A DNA stretch of 64,000 nucleotides from Diphasiastrum complanatum (taxonomy: Eukaryota > Streptophyta > Lycopodiopsida > Lycopodiales > Lycopodiaceae). The stretch is taken from positions 64,549,088-64,613,087 of the forward strand of contig CM055094.1 of assembly GCA_029204225.1 (NCBI GenBank). The letters run 5' to 3'. How positions within the stretch are numbered: the stretch's first letter is position 1; each line of letters starts with the position of its first letter. Below are positions 53,553 through 64,000 of this stretch, in pieces. The translations under genes were made by a program, and so were the position numbers. Under the pieces are notes generated by a model. It did no database searches. It had not been told where the DNA came from and was given only the letters and a program-made list of their open reading frames with translations.

Positions 53553-55045
53553 ATGGCAACAGATTCAGGAAAGCTCGGAGCGACGTTGGGAGAAATGTTA
53601 GAGTTGATGATGTCACGTTTTGAAAATGTGATGAGTGCTACTCTACAAAAACAAGATGTTCATGAAGGTCAAAATCCTTCATCATTTCTGAATGCCTCAA
53701 CATCCGAAATTCCAGGTCAAGGTAGTCTAGAGACATTGTGAAACAACAAGGGAAAACAACAACTATGTGAGGATCAACCAATTTGGTTGCAACCAACTGC
53801 TCCAACACCGAACGATTTTTTTCTTCAAGCTTCTGGACTTCTCCCTGCTGGTGTGGCTGTTCAAGATCTAGAACGATGGGTACTACAAGAGCGCGAGTCA
53901 TACAACAAATTGCCACCTCATTATCGGAGTGCTATAAATTTTAATACTCACATGAGTATTATGGATCGTGCTCAAAAGAAACAAGGGTTTAAGAGAGATG
54001 TTAACGATTTTAAAGATAAAATCTTCATGCCCAACTTCAGTGGAAACACCAATAATATAGATGTGAAGACTGGCTACACAAATTGGATAAATATCTCCAA
54101 TTATTTTCAATGATTGAACAAGCGAAGATTGCTTATGCTTTACTACACTTCGAGGGTCTAGCTTATGTTTGGTGGAAGAAAGTTGAGGGTGATCCACATG
54201 TTCAACCAACAATCTACAATTGGTTGTAGTTCAAGCAATTGTGTACTAGGGTTTTCTTGAATCCATTTCTGGAGAAAATGTTCTTTCAACGTTGGTTCTT
54301 AGTTCAGCAAACGGGCTCAGTCCAAGATCATAATCATGAATTTTGGCAATTAACACTTAAGGTCAAATTGGAAGAAAATGCACATTTACACCGATATATC
54401 CATGGGTTACAATCTCAAATTGGAGCTAATGTGGAAGCAGTTAGATGTACAAGTTTGGATTCAGCAATGCAGTTAGCTTTGATCCATGAACATAAATATC
54501 TTTCAACGACAAAAAAATATCAAAAACAAGGGATGACTACAATCAACACGTCTTATAATACGTTTGGGCATCCAAAGTCTCAGTCTGGTACCAATCAGTT
54601 TCATAAGTCAAACATATCGACTAGAGTTTTCAAGAATAACAAAAGTAACAACACCAACAAGGATACAATTGTGCATTATCCAACAGTCAAAGTTGGCGAT
54701 AAACTGGGAATTGAAGTTGCTGGGAAGGGAACCATATTAACAATGACGGGCAATCAAAAGCCAAGACCTATTCAGAGACTATCGGACGACCAAGAGAGGA
54801 AACTTAGAGAATTGGGGCTTTGCTTCATATGCCAGGAGAAATATAACAAGAATCATTGGAAGGTATGCAAATTTCGTAAACAAGAGATTCGATTAACAGC
54901 CATGAGCAGAAATCCCAATGAGGAAAATCAATCAGGCGAAGAGGAAGTTGAAAATTTATTGAGTGAAGATGACATTCAAGTGCTGCAAGAACGTCAATGT
55001 GACTCAATTGATGATGAAGAGTTGCATATTGATAACGAGAGATGA
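53553..55045 (+). pseudogene. gypsy III gag
   Basis: MATDSGKLGATLGEMLELMM start, stop at 53739, then DFFLQASGLLPAGVAVQDLE, FMPNFSGNTNNID, a frame change near 54080, then YALLHFEGLAYVWWKKVEGD, HEFWQLTLKVKLEENAHLHR, and a cysteine region CFICQEKYNKNHWKVC. Degenerate Ty3 Gag with a remnant knuckle. Confidence 0.75.
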
Positions 55046-55069
55046 CAGAAATGCGTCGATAGGAAGGAC

Positions 55070-55522
55070 ATGGATGCATCACTCGTGTTCATGTCCTTAA
55101 ACGCATTTAATGATTATCATTCTACTAAGACTTTCCACATTAAAGCAAAAATTGATGGTAGACAGATTTATATTTTAGTTGATAGTGGAAGTACACAGAA
55201 TTTTTTCAATAGTCGTTCAATCAGGAGTTGTAATATGGCCACCATGAAGATTCCGAAGCCATTGAGAGTACAGATTGCTGATGGATATTTTATCAAATGA
55301 GATAGAATCACAACAGAATCCAAGATTCACATGGGTAACTATGAGTTTAAATCAAACTTCCATGTGGTTGACATGGGTCCTATCGACATGATACTTGGTG
55401 TCAAATGGTTACAGATGTTACCTTCAATTTTGAGCAGGGAACAATGCATTTTGCACAGTCAAGAAAAACTTTTGAAATTCAGAGTTGTAGAAAAGAAGAA
55501 TCAGGTTTATATTTATGCCTGA
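55070..55522 (+). pseudogene. gypsy III protease
   Basis: AKIDGRQIYILVDSGSTQNF carries an intact D-S-G catalytic motif; one TGA at 55298; then DMGPIDMILGVKWLQMLPSI, the usual D.ILG..WL flap and C-terminal region. Confidence 0.8.
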
Positions 55523-55644
55523 TAACTAACGCACAAGCTTGACGCATATCTCGAAAGCATGTAGATATGTTCCTTTTGAAAGTGAAAATGGATGAGGGTA
55601 AAATTGAAGAGGTTGATGCAAAGCCTATAAATACAAGGATGTAG

Positions 55645-56850
55645 CAAGTTTTAGACAAGTATAAAGATGTGTTTCCAAATACATTACCAAAAGGGGATCT
55701 TCCAACCAGATTCATGGACCATGTCATAGAACTTGAACCCGGTTCAAAGCCGGTCAATATACCTACTTACATGTTATCTCAACTAGAAAGGGAAGAAGTT
55801 CAAAAACAGGTTCAAAAATTACTTGATCAAGAGTTCATTAGTCTGAGCAAATCACCCTCCAGCTCACCTGTTCTTCTTGTTGAAAAGAAAGATGGTACAT
55901 TTTGAATTTGCATAGATTATCGTGCACTCAATAAGATTACCATCAAGAATAGATTTTCAATCCCTTGCGTCGATGACTTATTAGATGCCCTTAAAGGAAC
56001 ACAATTGTTTTCAAAGATTGATCTCCGTTCTGGGTATCATCAAATCAAGGTAAGCGAGGAAAATCAACACAAGATTGCTTTCCATACAGACAGGGGGCAT
56101 TATCAGTTCAAAGTTACGCCTTTTGGTTTAACCAATGCACCGGCTACCCTCCAAGCATTGATGAACCGAATATTTGGGCCATACTTGTACAAATTCATCA
56201 TGGTGTTCTTTGATGACATATTGATTTATAGCCAGAACTTAAAAGAACATGCTCAGCACTTGGAAGTGGTTTTGGAATTGTTGCGGGAATATAAGTTGTT
56301 CGCCAAGATGTCAAAATGTGAGTTTGCTCAACAAGAGATTGAGTATTTGGGGCATATGGTGACTAAAAATGGCATTAAGGTGGATCAACGTAAGGTCAAA
56401 GTGGTTAAAAATTGGAAGAGCCCTATAACTTTGCGACATTTAAGAGGATTTTTGGGATTTGCATCTTCTTATCGACGACATATTCAATTTTTCAAGGAAA
56501 GCAACAACACTCACACACTTGTTACGGAAAGGAAAATTCGAATGGAGTGAAGATGCTCAGAGAAGTTTCGATCAATTAAAGGAGGCCTTGGTGAATGCTC
56601 CAATTTTGGTACAACCAGACTTCAGTTTACCTTTCAAGGTGACTGTTGATGCAAATGGAAGTGGAATAGGAGCCATACTAAGTCAGAAGGATGGTGTGAT
56701 TGCTTATGAGAGTCAAAAATTGACCGACAAGGAGATGTCATATGCTACACATGACAAGGAGATGTTGACTATAAAAAATGGCGACACTGCCTTTATGGGT
56801 CGAAATTCATCATTAAAAGTGATCACCATAGCCTTAAGTATTTCTTAAGT
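55645..56850 (+). pseudogene. gypsy III reverse transcriptase and RNase H
   Basis: FPNTLPKGDLPTRFMDHVIE, SSPVLLVEKKDGTF then TGA (55903), [62 protein letters not shown] (catalytic DD), CEFAQQEIEYLGHMVTKNGI. A frameshift near 56470 leads to RNase H FKVTVDANGSGIGAILSQKD, SYATHDKEMLTI. Confidence 0.85.
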
Positions 56851-57830
56851 GAGAAGCAGCTTACGGATAAACAAAAGAGATGGTTGGCACAAGTTAAAGC
56901 ATATGACTTTGTTATTGAATATCTCAAGGGCAAGGAGAACCAAGCCGCTAATGCTTTATCAAGGTCGTGGAGAATGCAAATGTGTGATACAGGCGAATCC
57001 TTAGAGGAGTATATAATTGTTCTCCCAGATGCAGAGGAGAATCGCATGTCCACAAAACAAGATAAAAACTCACAAGAGTTATGTTATATGATAGAAAAAT
57101 GCATACTGAATCCCCTCATTTCTTTGGAAAATGACTGGAAGTCCGTCATCTTGGATGAGTATACTAAGGATGTAGCTGTGACACAAATTTTGGAAAGCTT
57201 ATCGGATCCCAAAGTTGGAGAACAATCTCGTCACCAGCTTAAAGACAAAATTTTGGTATATGACAATAAAAGGATAGTCCTAGTGCCAAATTCAAAGTTG
57301 GTACCTCAGATTTTTTATGAACTACATTCGTCTCCTAGTGCTGGTCATTCGGGAATACTAAAGACCTATCAAAAAGTTAAAAGCCTTTTCAAATGGCAAG
57401 GAATGAAGCAAGATATCTACAAGTTGGTAAGGGAATGGGACTCCTGTCAGATTCATAAATTAGAACATGTGAAGAAACCTGGGTTGTTACAACCACTATC
57501 GGTTCCTTCTCAACGATGGGAAAGTATTAGTATGGATTTCATCCCATCTCTTCCAACAACATTGGGAGGATTCAATGGAATTTATGTGGTGGTGGACCGG
57601 TTGATGAAATATGCCCATTTCATTCCCTACAAGAATACTACAGGTGGCACAACTATTTCTTAACAATATTTTTAAATTGCATGGACTACCAAAGGAAATA
57701 GTGTGTGACAGAGATCCAAGATTTGCTAAACAGTTTTGGAAGGAGATGATGGAAAAGTTAAAGACCAAACTATGTTTGAGCACTATATTTCACCCAGAGA
57801 TTGATGGACAGACTAAAAGGTAAATCAATG
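56851..57830 (+). pseudogene. gypsy III integrase
   Basis: KGKENQAANALSR linker, zinc domain SSPSAGHSGILKTYQ (H) ... DSCQIHKLEHVKKPGLL (one Cys of HHCC visible, the other altered), core SISMDFIPSLPTTLGGFNGI, stop 57661, then KEIVCDRDPRFAKQFWKEMM and DGQTKR, where the catalytic Glu of the DGQTE motif is Lys. Inactive. Confidence 0.82.
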
Positions 57831-58590
57831 GTTCAAATCTTACTTGAGGCATTTTGTGGCAGACCAACCAACGAAATGGATTTATTGGTTGCATTTGGCA
57901 GAATTTAGTTACAACTCAACACCCCACATGTTGATTGGAATGACACCGTTTTATGCATTGTATGGATGTGAACCTACAACTCCAATTGACACAGAGTTAG
58001 CGGACGTAACCGTGGCAGCAATAGCAGATGCATTGCAGAACATGCAAAACATCCTTAAGGCGAATCGGGATCATATGCGAGAAGCTCAACAAAAGATGAA
58101 ATATTACACGGACAAACTTCGATCATTTAGGGAATTCTACGAAGGGGATTATGTGTGCTTACGATTACAACCATATCGCCAATCAGTATTAAAGAAAACC
58201 AAGAGCGAGAAGCTATCTCCACGATTTTATGGGCCATATCAAATCCTCAAAAGGGTGGGTGAACTAGCATATAAACTGGATTTACCAACCATAACAAATA
58301 TGCATAACGTGTTCCATGTCAGCCTGTTGAAGAAACATATTGGGAAAAATGTTTGAACAGTGGTTGAACTACCACCAATAACTGAAGAGGGGAATTTGGA
58401 AGTAGAACCAGAGGCAGTAGTGGGTTAACGAGATAAAGAGTTACGAAATGAGAAACGAATACAACAATACCTGATCAAATGGAAACGATTACCTCCGGAA
58501 GACAACACGTGGGAAGATCATTCCTACCCAAAGAGATGGCCTACAATTTTGGAGTCAGCCAGAGGTCTTATGGAGCACGACACTTAACGA
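57831..58590 (+). pseudogene. gypsy III integrase C-terminus and chromodomain
   Basis: LAEFSYNSTPHMLIGMTPFY, ALYGCEPTTP, GDYVCLRLQPYRQ, KLSPRFYGPYQILKRVGELA and HNVFHVSLLKKHI; a stop at 58354 and another near 58427, then a chromodomain QQYLIKWKRLPPEDNTWEDH. Places the element among chromoviruses, distinct from gypsy I ([16 protein letters not shown]). Confidence 0.82.
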
Positions 58591-58633
58591 AAGTTTTCAT
58601 TTTTGAGGGTAAAAATGCTTAAATTAGGGGGAG

Positions 58634-59172
58634 TGTCATGTGTTGTATGCTATGGGCCCATGAGCATTTTAATGAATTACCAAAATAGCCATGGAACTAA
58701 ACTAGACTAGAATTAGTCATTGGAACTGTTAATATGAAGGCACAAACAACCATGCCACATTTGTATTGGCGGGAAGTGTAATAATGGTTGTAAGGCCCAA
58801 ATATTAACTAGAGGCACCAAAGACCCACTATATATAGAGGCGGTCATGCTAATTTGGAGGCTATTCTACTTTTATGATTTTTGAACTTTTGGTGATCCTA
58901 AAGCTTCTCTTTGAGAGCTTTTTTGATAGTGTTGATGGTTCATGTGCCTACAATCACATGAGAGTTATGATCATGCTCTAGTTTCAGGCCTAATCTTCTA
59001 AATGATCAATAATAATGAATAATGGATTCTATCTTTATCCATTTTGGTGAAGTTTGGCTAGATTTAGTTAGTTTCTTGAATTTTGACTAGTTTCTTGATT
59101 TTCATACATTGTCATGATATTGATGTTTAATGAATGGAATTGATGTATGAATGCTAAGATTGGCACATGACA
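58634..59172 (+). repeat. gypsy III 3' LTR
   Basis: 539 bp, begins TGTCATGTG and ends CACATGACA, a perfect 9-bp terminal inverted repeat. Preceded by the polypurine tract. No second copy in the window. Confidence 0.8.
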
Positions 59173-60590
59173 TCTTGTTTGCAAAACAGTTCAAATTCCT
59201 TACTGACATACTCTCCTCAATTATTTGTTCTCAATGCTAGTGTACTTGTCTCTTTTTTGATTTGCATGCAGTCACATATTCTTTGAAAACAGACAAAGGC
59301 TCTGATTTGAGTTTTATAGCCTTAACTACAATATATCGAGAATAATCATCAATAATCGTTATAAAGTATTTCGTTGACCCTATGGATAGTTAATACTTCA
59401 ATGGGTCCACAGAGATCACTATGAACAAGCTCGAGTACTTTCTTGCTAAAATGCTCACTAGATTTAGCAAATGGTTTATTGTTCATTTTTCCTTTAAGAT
59501 AGACTTTGCATTGTTTGCATTTAGTCTTTTTCCTTTTATTCCATCCTTCTAGATTGATTCCTTTTGACACTGGTTTTGCTAGTTTCCTGTGTGATGCATG
59601 TCCTAACCTTTCATGCTAGCATAATTATCCTATGTCATGTCTTTCTTCTGCAATATTGGCCTGCTCCTGTTGTATAGGATTACATTCAACTGTAAATAGG
59701 TTTCCAGCTTTAACACATTTTATAATCAGCTTTTCATCAACATAGATTAGGCAGTTCCCCCTTTGAAATCTAGTTTCAATCCCCATATCCATCATTTTGA
59801 TGATAGAAAGAAGGTTTTTGCTTATTCCATGAACGTACAAAACTTTCATCAATCTACCCCTTCTTGTTTTACAAAGTTCAATAAGAACTTGACATGTTCC
59901 TTCTGCTATGATGGGTTTGTTATTTCCCATAAAAATGTTAATAGGACGACCTAGATACCTAGAATCTCGAATGATGCTTCTATGAGGCTGCAATGCTCAA
60001 GCTTGTAGTCTTCTGCCTCGCCATCATGCATCTTTTTTCAAGTTCCGCATCTTCTTCATCTTCCTCGGCTAAGTTGGCCACTTCTTTGATCTGCATTTGC
60101 TAAATTTTTGCTTTACCTGGACAATCTCTTACCATATGATCTGGTGAATCACAAGCATAACATTTCCTCTCAGTCATTTTTCGAAACTCCCTTTTCCCTT
60201 GGTATGTGGCTTCTCTTTTTGCTTCTGCCGATTTTGGGTTTAACTCCGTTGAGATGTCATAAGCAAAGCCATCTCTTGGTCCGATTGTCCTCCCATTTTG
60301 CTTCTTAGTTTTGTCTACATAATTCTTGCCTTTGCTATCTCCAGAGTCAACAAATCTTCTTTTTCATCTGCATATTGGGCTGTAATCCTCCAAGAATTAA
60401 TGCAGCCACATCCTTTTCTTTCATGGCACCCACATCCCTCTTCCATAGCTTTATATCCAATTCTCACCCATCTCTCTAATCGATCTTTCATGCGTTCGCC
60501 TGTGAACATCCTTGAATATTAATCTTCTTACATAGGAGGTGATTGAATCACTTTCTGCTACTGCCATATGTGCTAGCTCTTTTAGCTAGT
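59173..60590 (-). pseudogene. copia VII: gag, CCHC, protease and integrase (minus part)
   Basis: The minus strand reads, from 60590 down, gag ELAHMAVAESDSITSYVRR, knuckle CYACDSPDHMVRDC (near 60150), protease C-terminal region INIFMGNNKPIIAEGTC and VLYVHGISKNLLSIIKMMDM (no DSGA seen), pre-integrase CKQCKVYLKGKMNNKPF and integrase KVLELVHSDLCGPIEVL, KYFITIIDDYSRYIVVKAIK, EYVSKEFELFCKQDVM, ending where gypsy III is inserted (59172). Multiple stops. Confidence 0.78.
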
Positions 60591-60969
60591 AGATAAATGT
60601 GTGATGTTGTGGCATCCTGCAGATGCTTCTTGCTGAGTACTCAACAGATGTTGTATGGAGATTGCATGTACTGGCCATGATCACTGAAGTGACTATGTAC
60701 TGTTTTGGAGTAATGAAGAAATCCTTTTAGCAGTATAATATTCCGTTGTGTGGATTGTGTAGATTCATGCTTGATTATACTTATTGTATGTGTCCTTTGG
60801 TTGCATCATTAGTTAATCAATGCATGCTTAAAACACTTAACAAGGGTTATGGGCCCACATAACGCGTATTATACTTCATAAAAGTCTTTACTCTATTTTA
60901 CTGGATTGAGTACGGAACAATCCTCTGTGAAAGATTGATCATTCATCATCACAGCTATCAAATCAGCAA
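60591..60969. other. Leader or LTR-like sequence between inverted copia VII parts
   Basis: No coding potential. It separates two opposite-strand copies of the same gag segment. No primer site seen. Confidence 0.4.
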
Positions 60970-61505
60970 AAAGGTGAAAAGTAGTGTGGCGTCAAGAAGA
61001 TGCCTCAAACATAGGAGACAAGGCAGATTGAAAAGATGGAAGAAGAAAACTATGATGTATGGTCGTGGAAGATACAGCTAATCCTATATGAATAGGGGCT
61101 CTGGGATCTTGTCTCAAGCATTGAGACAAAACCAATCGTTGAAGGAGAAACCTCAGTTAACATATTGGAGAGAAGGAGATCGTTGTGGGAGAGAATGAAG
61201 TAGGTTCTTGATCATTTGCCTATCTCTGGGAGATTTGCCAGTGCGCAGTTCAGAGACCTGAAAATGCCCAAAGACGTTTGGAAGACTTTGCAGAATCTCT
61301 ATCATGTAGTAGGAGTGACCTCCAAGATCATTTTGTAGAAAGAGCTAGCACATATGGCAGTAGCAGAAGCTGAATCAATCACCTCCTATGTAAGAATATT
61401 CAAGGATGTTCACAGGCACCTAGGAGCATTAGGATTTTCCATGAAAGAAAAGGATGTGGCTGCATTATTTCTGGGAGGATTACCATAGCAACGCCACGAT
61501 TAGAA
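60970..61505 (+). pseudogene. copia VII: gag N-terminal part (plus strand)
   Basis: MEEENYDVWSWKIQLILYE then stop, GLWDLVSSIETKPIVEGETS, FASAQFRDLKMPKDVWKTLQ, NLYHVVGVTSKIIL-stop, KELAHMAVAEAESITSYVRI, FKDVHRHLGALGFSMKEKDV. The ELAHMAVAE...ITSYVR segment repeats, inverted, the minus-strand gag at 60500-60590. So either one element was rearranged or two insertions lie head to head. Confidence 0.72.
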
Positions 61506-61679
61506 ATAATAACTCAAACTTTTTTCAAATTGACTCAATAAAATGTATATCGATGGACTCTCATGACACTTTGGTATTGCCACAACATTGCGAACAAGTG
61601 AGACTCTAAAATTCCAATGTCATTAATATTCGCAATCCAATTATTTATGTATCAATTTTATAAGACTAACTTAATTTTT

Positions 61680-62133
61680 TTTTGTTCTTTGGGAGATTAT
61701 ATTCCATCCAGATCGAATAGACCCAAGATGGTGGTATGTGATCCAACTTAATGCAAGAAAACGACTTCTCTTTGAAGGAAAAGATATTGTTGAATTGGAT
61801 ACACACGATGAACCACCACCCAATTTTGGCTATGTTTTGGAAGAACCTGAACCACTCATCCAAACTCCAAATGATGTCAAAATGATGGGAGACGAAGGTA
61901 CAAATAGAAATGATGAGATTCCTACGATCGTACAAGACCAAATTGGGGGTAATTTGAGGCCCCCACGTTTGAATGAGATAGAATTAGAAGAAGAGGAGAT
62001 TGAATATGAGGGTAGCTCACATCATCAAAGAGACACGATCAAAAATTTACGATTATACCTAGACCTAGATTCAGATGAGTGTCAAAACTTGTGTGATGAC
62101 GAAAATGATGTAAATGATGAGAATGATCTATGA
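61680..62133 (+). pseudogene. Acidic C-terminal fragment, possibly of a CACTA transposase
   Basis: Open from about 61690: IIFHPDRIDPRWWYVIQLNA, RKRLLFEGKDIVELD, EEEEIEYEGSSHH, ending in DDENDVNDENDL and a stop at 62133. The DPRWWYVIQ stretch resembles the D...W.VV segment near the end of CACTA TNP2 proteins (DUF4216), which often finish in an acidic tail. The identification is weak. Confidence 0.3.
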
Positions 62134-62785
62134 TTATTAATACTTAAATTCACTTGCACTCATTTTTTTTTTATATTCATCGCAATACTTTTTATGTATA
62201 CTTTTATAGATAGAGTTGAATGTGATAATTATAATACCCGAACCTTGCGGTTATGTCCTATTTCAGAATGTCACCACATATTCCCTCCCTGCGGCGTGTA
62301 GGTTTTTCCATGCAAGTTGGAAAGATTAGAACCTTGCCTTTAATGGGAGAAAAGTAAGGGCTACACACCTTCTTAGGAGTGGGAATTTTAATTATCTACA
62401 TTTCACCTTTGCATATTAACTAATTGCTAGTGTATGTGGTAAAATACGATATTGCTTTGAACAAAATAAAAATTATGAACTAAATTTAATTTCTTACTAT
62501 GTTAGATAACGTATACCAATAATAAAACAAATTGAAACAACACAAACTCACCAATAAACTCACTAGAACCTTAAGTGCAAACATGCAATTGCTCGCTCTT
62601 TAAACGCTTGCTTTTTTTTTTTTTATACATTTGTCACATGCACAAGCAATTAAAAAATAACACTATATTACACAATTGAACCATTATAATAAGCAAATTC
62701 AAACATACAATTAGCATCAAACACTATCTAGTCATCTACTACTCTAAATCTTGTTCAAAATACACTCACTCACACACACACACAT

Positions 62786-62790
<5 letters not shown>
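62134..62790. other. Non-coding AT-rich stretch
   Basis: No feature recognised apart from a short CA run at about 62770-62783 leading into the CT cluster. Confidence 0.5.
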
Positions 62791-62840
<50 letters not shown>

Positions 62841-62910
62841 TTAAATTTTAAATCAATGTAAAATGTTAAACACAAACACAATCTATTCATCTACTACCCT
62901 AAATCTTAAT

Positions 62911-62963
<53 letters not shown>

Positions 62964-63022
62964 TCTTAAATTCAAAATGCAAGACACAATACATACACAC
63001 TTCTTCCCTCTTCTCTCCACCC

Positions 63023-63110
<88 letters not shown>

Positions 63111-63222
63111 CCTAAATAAATATAAATCTAACAATCTATTACTACGGTCATAGACTATGTATTTATCTATAATCTTAAATTTTAAATCAATGCAAAATGT
63201 TAAACACACACCTCACATCTTT

Positions 63223-63290
<68 letters not shown>
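62791..63290 (+). repeat. Cluster of four long CT microsatellites
   Basis: Tracts at 62791-62837, 62915-62960, 63027-63107 and 63227-63290, separated by 54-119-bp spacers. Spacers after the first and third tracts share CTTAAATTTTAAATCAATG then AAAATGTTAAACACA, and spacers before the first and second share CTACTA...CTAAATCTT, so the whole block looks like a degenerate tandem repeat. Open frames across it (Leu-Ser or Arg-Glu runs) are not genes. Confidence 0.9.
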
Positions 63291-63297
<7 letters not shown>

Positions 63298-63384
63298 TTT
63301 ATTTTTCAAAAAAAGACTCCAAAATCTTTCAATATCTTCAAGCATACATCTACACTTCACCTCTTCTCTCTCTTTCTCTCTCAC

Positions 63385-63456
63385 AAATTACAAAGAGATT
63401 CTGTGTAGAACTAAGTTTGAAGGTCAAGGCATTCAAGGATTCGGATTAAGGGGGAG
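63385..63456 (+). pseudogene. copia II-family RNase H C-terminal end
   Basis: The plus strand encodes FCRTKFEGQGIQGFGLRG, close to the end of copia II (FCAELSIHGFKLRG), followed by the purine tract AAGGGGGAG directly before an LTR start. Confidence 0.7.
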
Positions 63457-64000
63457 TGTTGGATTATTCTCCTTCTTACTAATCAAGTAATCGGTTTTAA
63501 TCCTCATCCAATGTTTATCCAGTTCTACGGATTTTCCCGTGTTTTTACACAGTCTGTAGAAATACATGGAGTTTGACTACAATGTCGCATTTTCATTTTC
63601 TCTCCCTTCATATTTTTTGCTTGTCAAGAATCTCGTGTAAAATCACAATGTCACGTTTTCGCATTTTAGCGACACTATCGCTTGTTAAAATTTGAGAGCA
63701 AATATGCAGAGTCACATTTTTTGCTTTTTCCAAAGTGTCTCAAATGTTAAGGAAGTGACTCTAGCAAAGTGCGGAGCAACCCTAAAAGAGATTTTAAGGC
63801 ACTGTAGGTTTTTCGCAAAATGTCGACACTATCACCGTTTTGCGATAGTGTCACCATTTTGCAACAATTGTTGGCTGATTCTAACGAATTCCAAAGATAC
63901 TCCGACAAAGCAACTCAAGAGCACTTCTCACCTTAGACTGAGGAGGTCTCTGAGAAGACGGACTAATGAAGACTTAGAGCCGAGAAATACTAGCTAGGAA
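63457..64000 (+). repeat. copia II-family 3' LTR, incomplete at window end
   Basis: Begins TGTTGGATTATTCTCCTTCT, aligning with copia II LTR TGTGGGATTATTCTCCTACT and sharing TTTATCCAG further in. Similarity fades after about 63560, and the LTR end lies beyond the window or has diverged. The last 400 bp are otherwise featureless. Confidence 0.65.

Larger units (their letters stand above)
53553..59172 (+). mobile_element. Ty3/gypsy chromovirus 'gypsy III', 5'-truncated and decayed
   Basis: Gag, knuckle, protease, RT, RNase H, integrase, chromodomain, polypurine tract AAATTAGGGGGAG and a 3' LTR (58634-59172) in order, with many stops and frameshifts and no 5' LTR. The sequence right after the LTR is copia VII integrase, so the element was inserted into copia VII. 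Confidence 0.88.

Noticed and set aside
62863-63384. Long Leu-Ser and Arg-Glu repeat open frames
   Set aside because: They are translations of CT/GA microsatellites, open on both strands because the repeat lacks stop codons.

Overview
The window is plant nuclear DNA. It is dominated by one host gene and by transposable elements, most of them broken. Six exons on the minus strand (39624 down to 268) join in phase 0 into a 310-residue protein that I recognise as augmin complex subunit 2 (AUG2/HAUS2 family). The CDS is 933 bp but is spread over 39.4 kb because intron 2 (21.9 kb) and intron 4 (16.0 kb) are full of retrotransposons; the other three introns are 104-211 bp. A plant AUG2 protein, Ty3 elements with a C-terminal chromodomain, Ty1/copia elements primed by initiator tRNA-Met and very long introns point to a vascular plant with a large genome, such as a fern or gymnosperm. 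The sequence alone does not settle the species.

Layout. 1-964: AUG2 exons 6 and 5. 964-16959 (intron 4): a LINE ORF1 remnant, a hAT remnant, and LINE sequence ending in a CT microsatellite. This LINE is split by a copia element (copia I, 5-bp target duplication GATGT), which is itself split by a hAT element (8-bp target duplication GTTGCAAC) that later suffered a small inversion. 16960-17344: exons 4 and 3. 17345-39268 (intron 2): a Ty3 integrase relic, two truncated copia elements (III and IV), then a nest. Gypsy II (target duplication AAAAC, 13.4 kb apart) has its 5' LTR split by copia V, and copia V is split by gypsy I. Gypsy I has a 1592-codon open frame and two LTRs identical by eye; it is the only element here that looks competent. 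Copia VI follows. 39269-39624: exons 2 and 1, with a GA tract directly upstream of the ATG.

39625-64000 lies upstream of AUG2. It holds a foldback-like repeat, an endonuclease-domain fragment, a hAT remnant, a second copy of the composite LINE, copia II (minus strand), a CACTA transposase remnant, a decayed Ty3 element (gypsy III) inserted in a decayed copia (VII), a cluster of CT microsatellites, and the end of another copia II-family copy running off the window.

I found no new defence or operon-like system. The notable biology is the TE-inflated AUG2 gene, a LINE family with CT-repeat tails (one ending 8 nt from a splice donor), and the ordered insertion history that the target duplications reveal. 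I saw no tRNA, rRNA or CRISPR.
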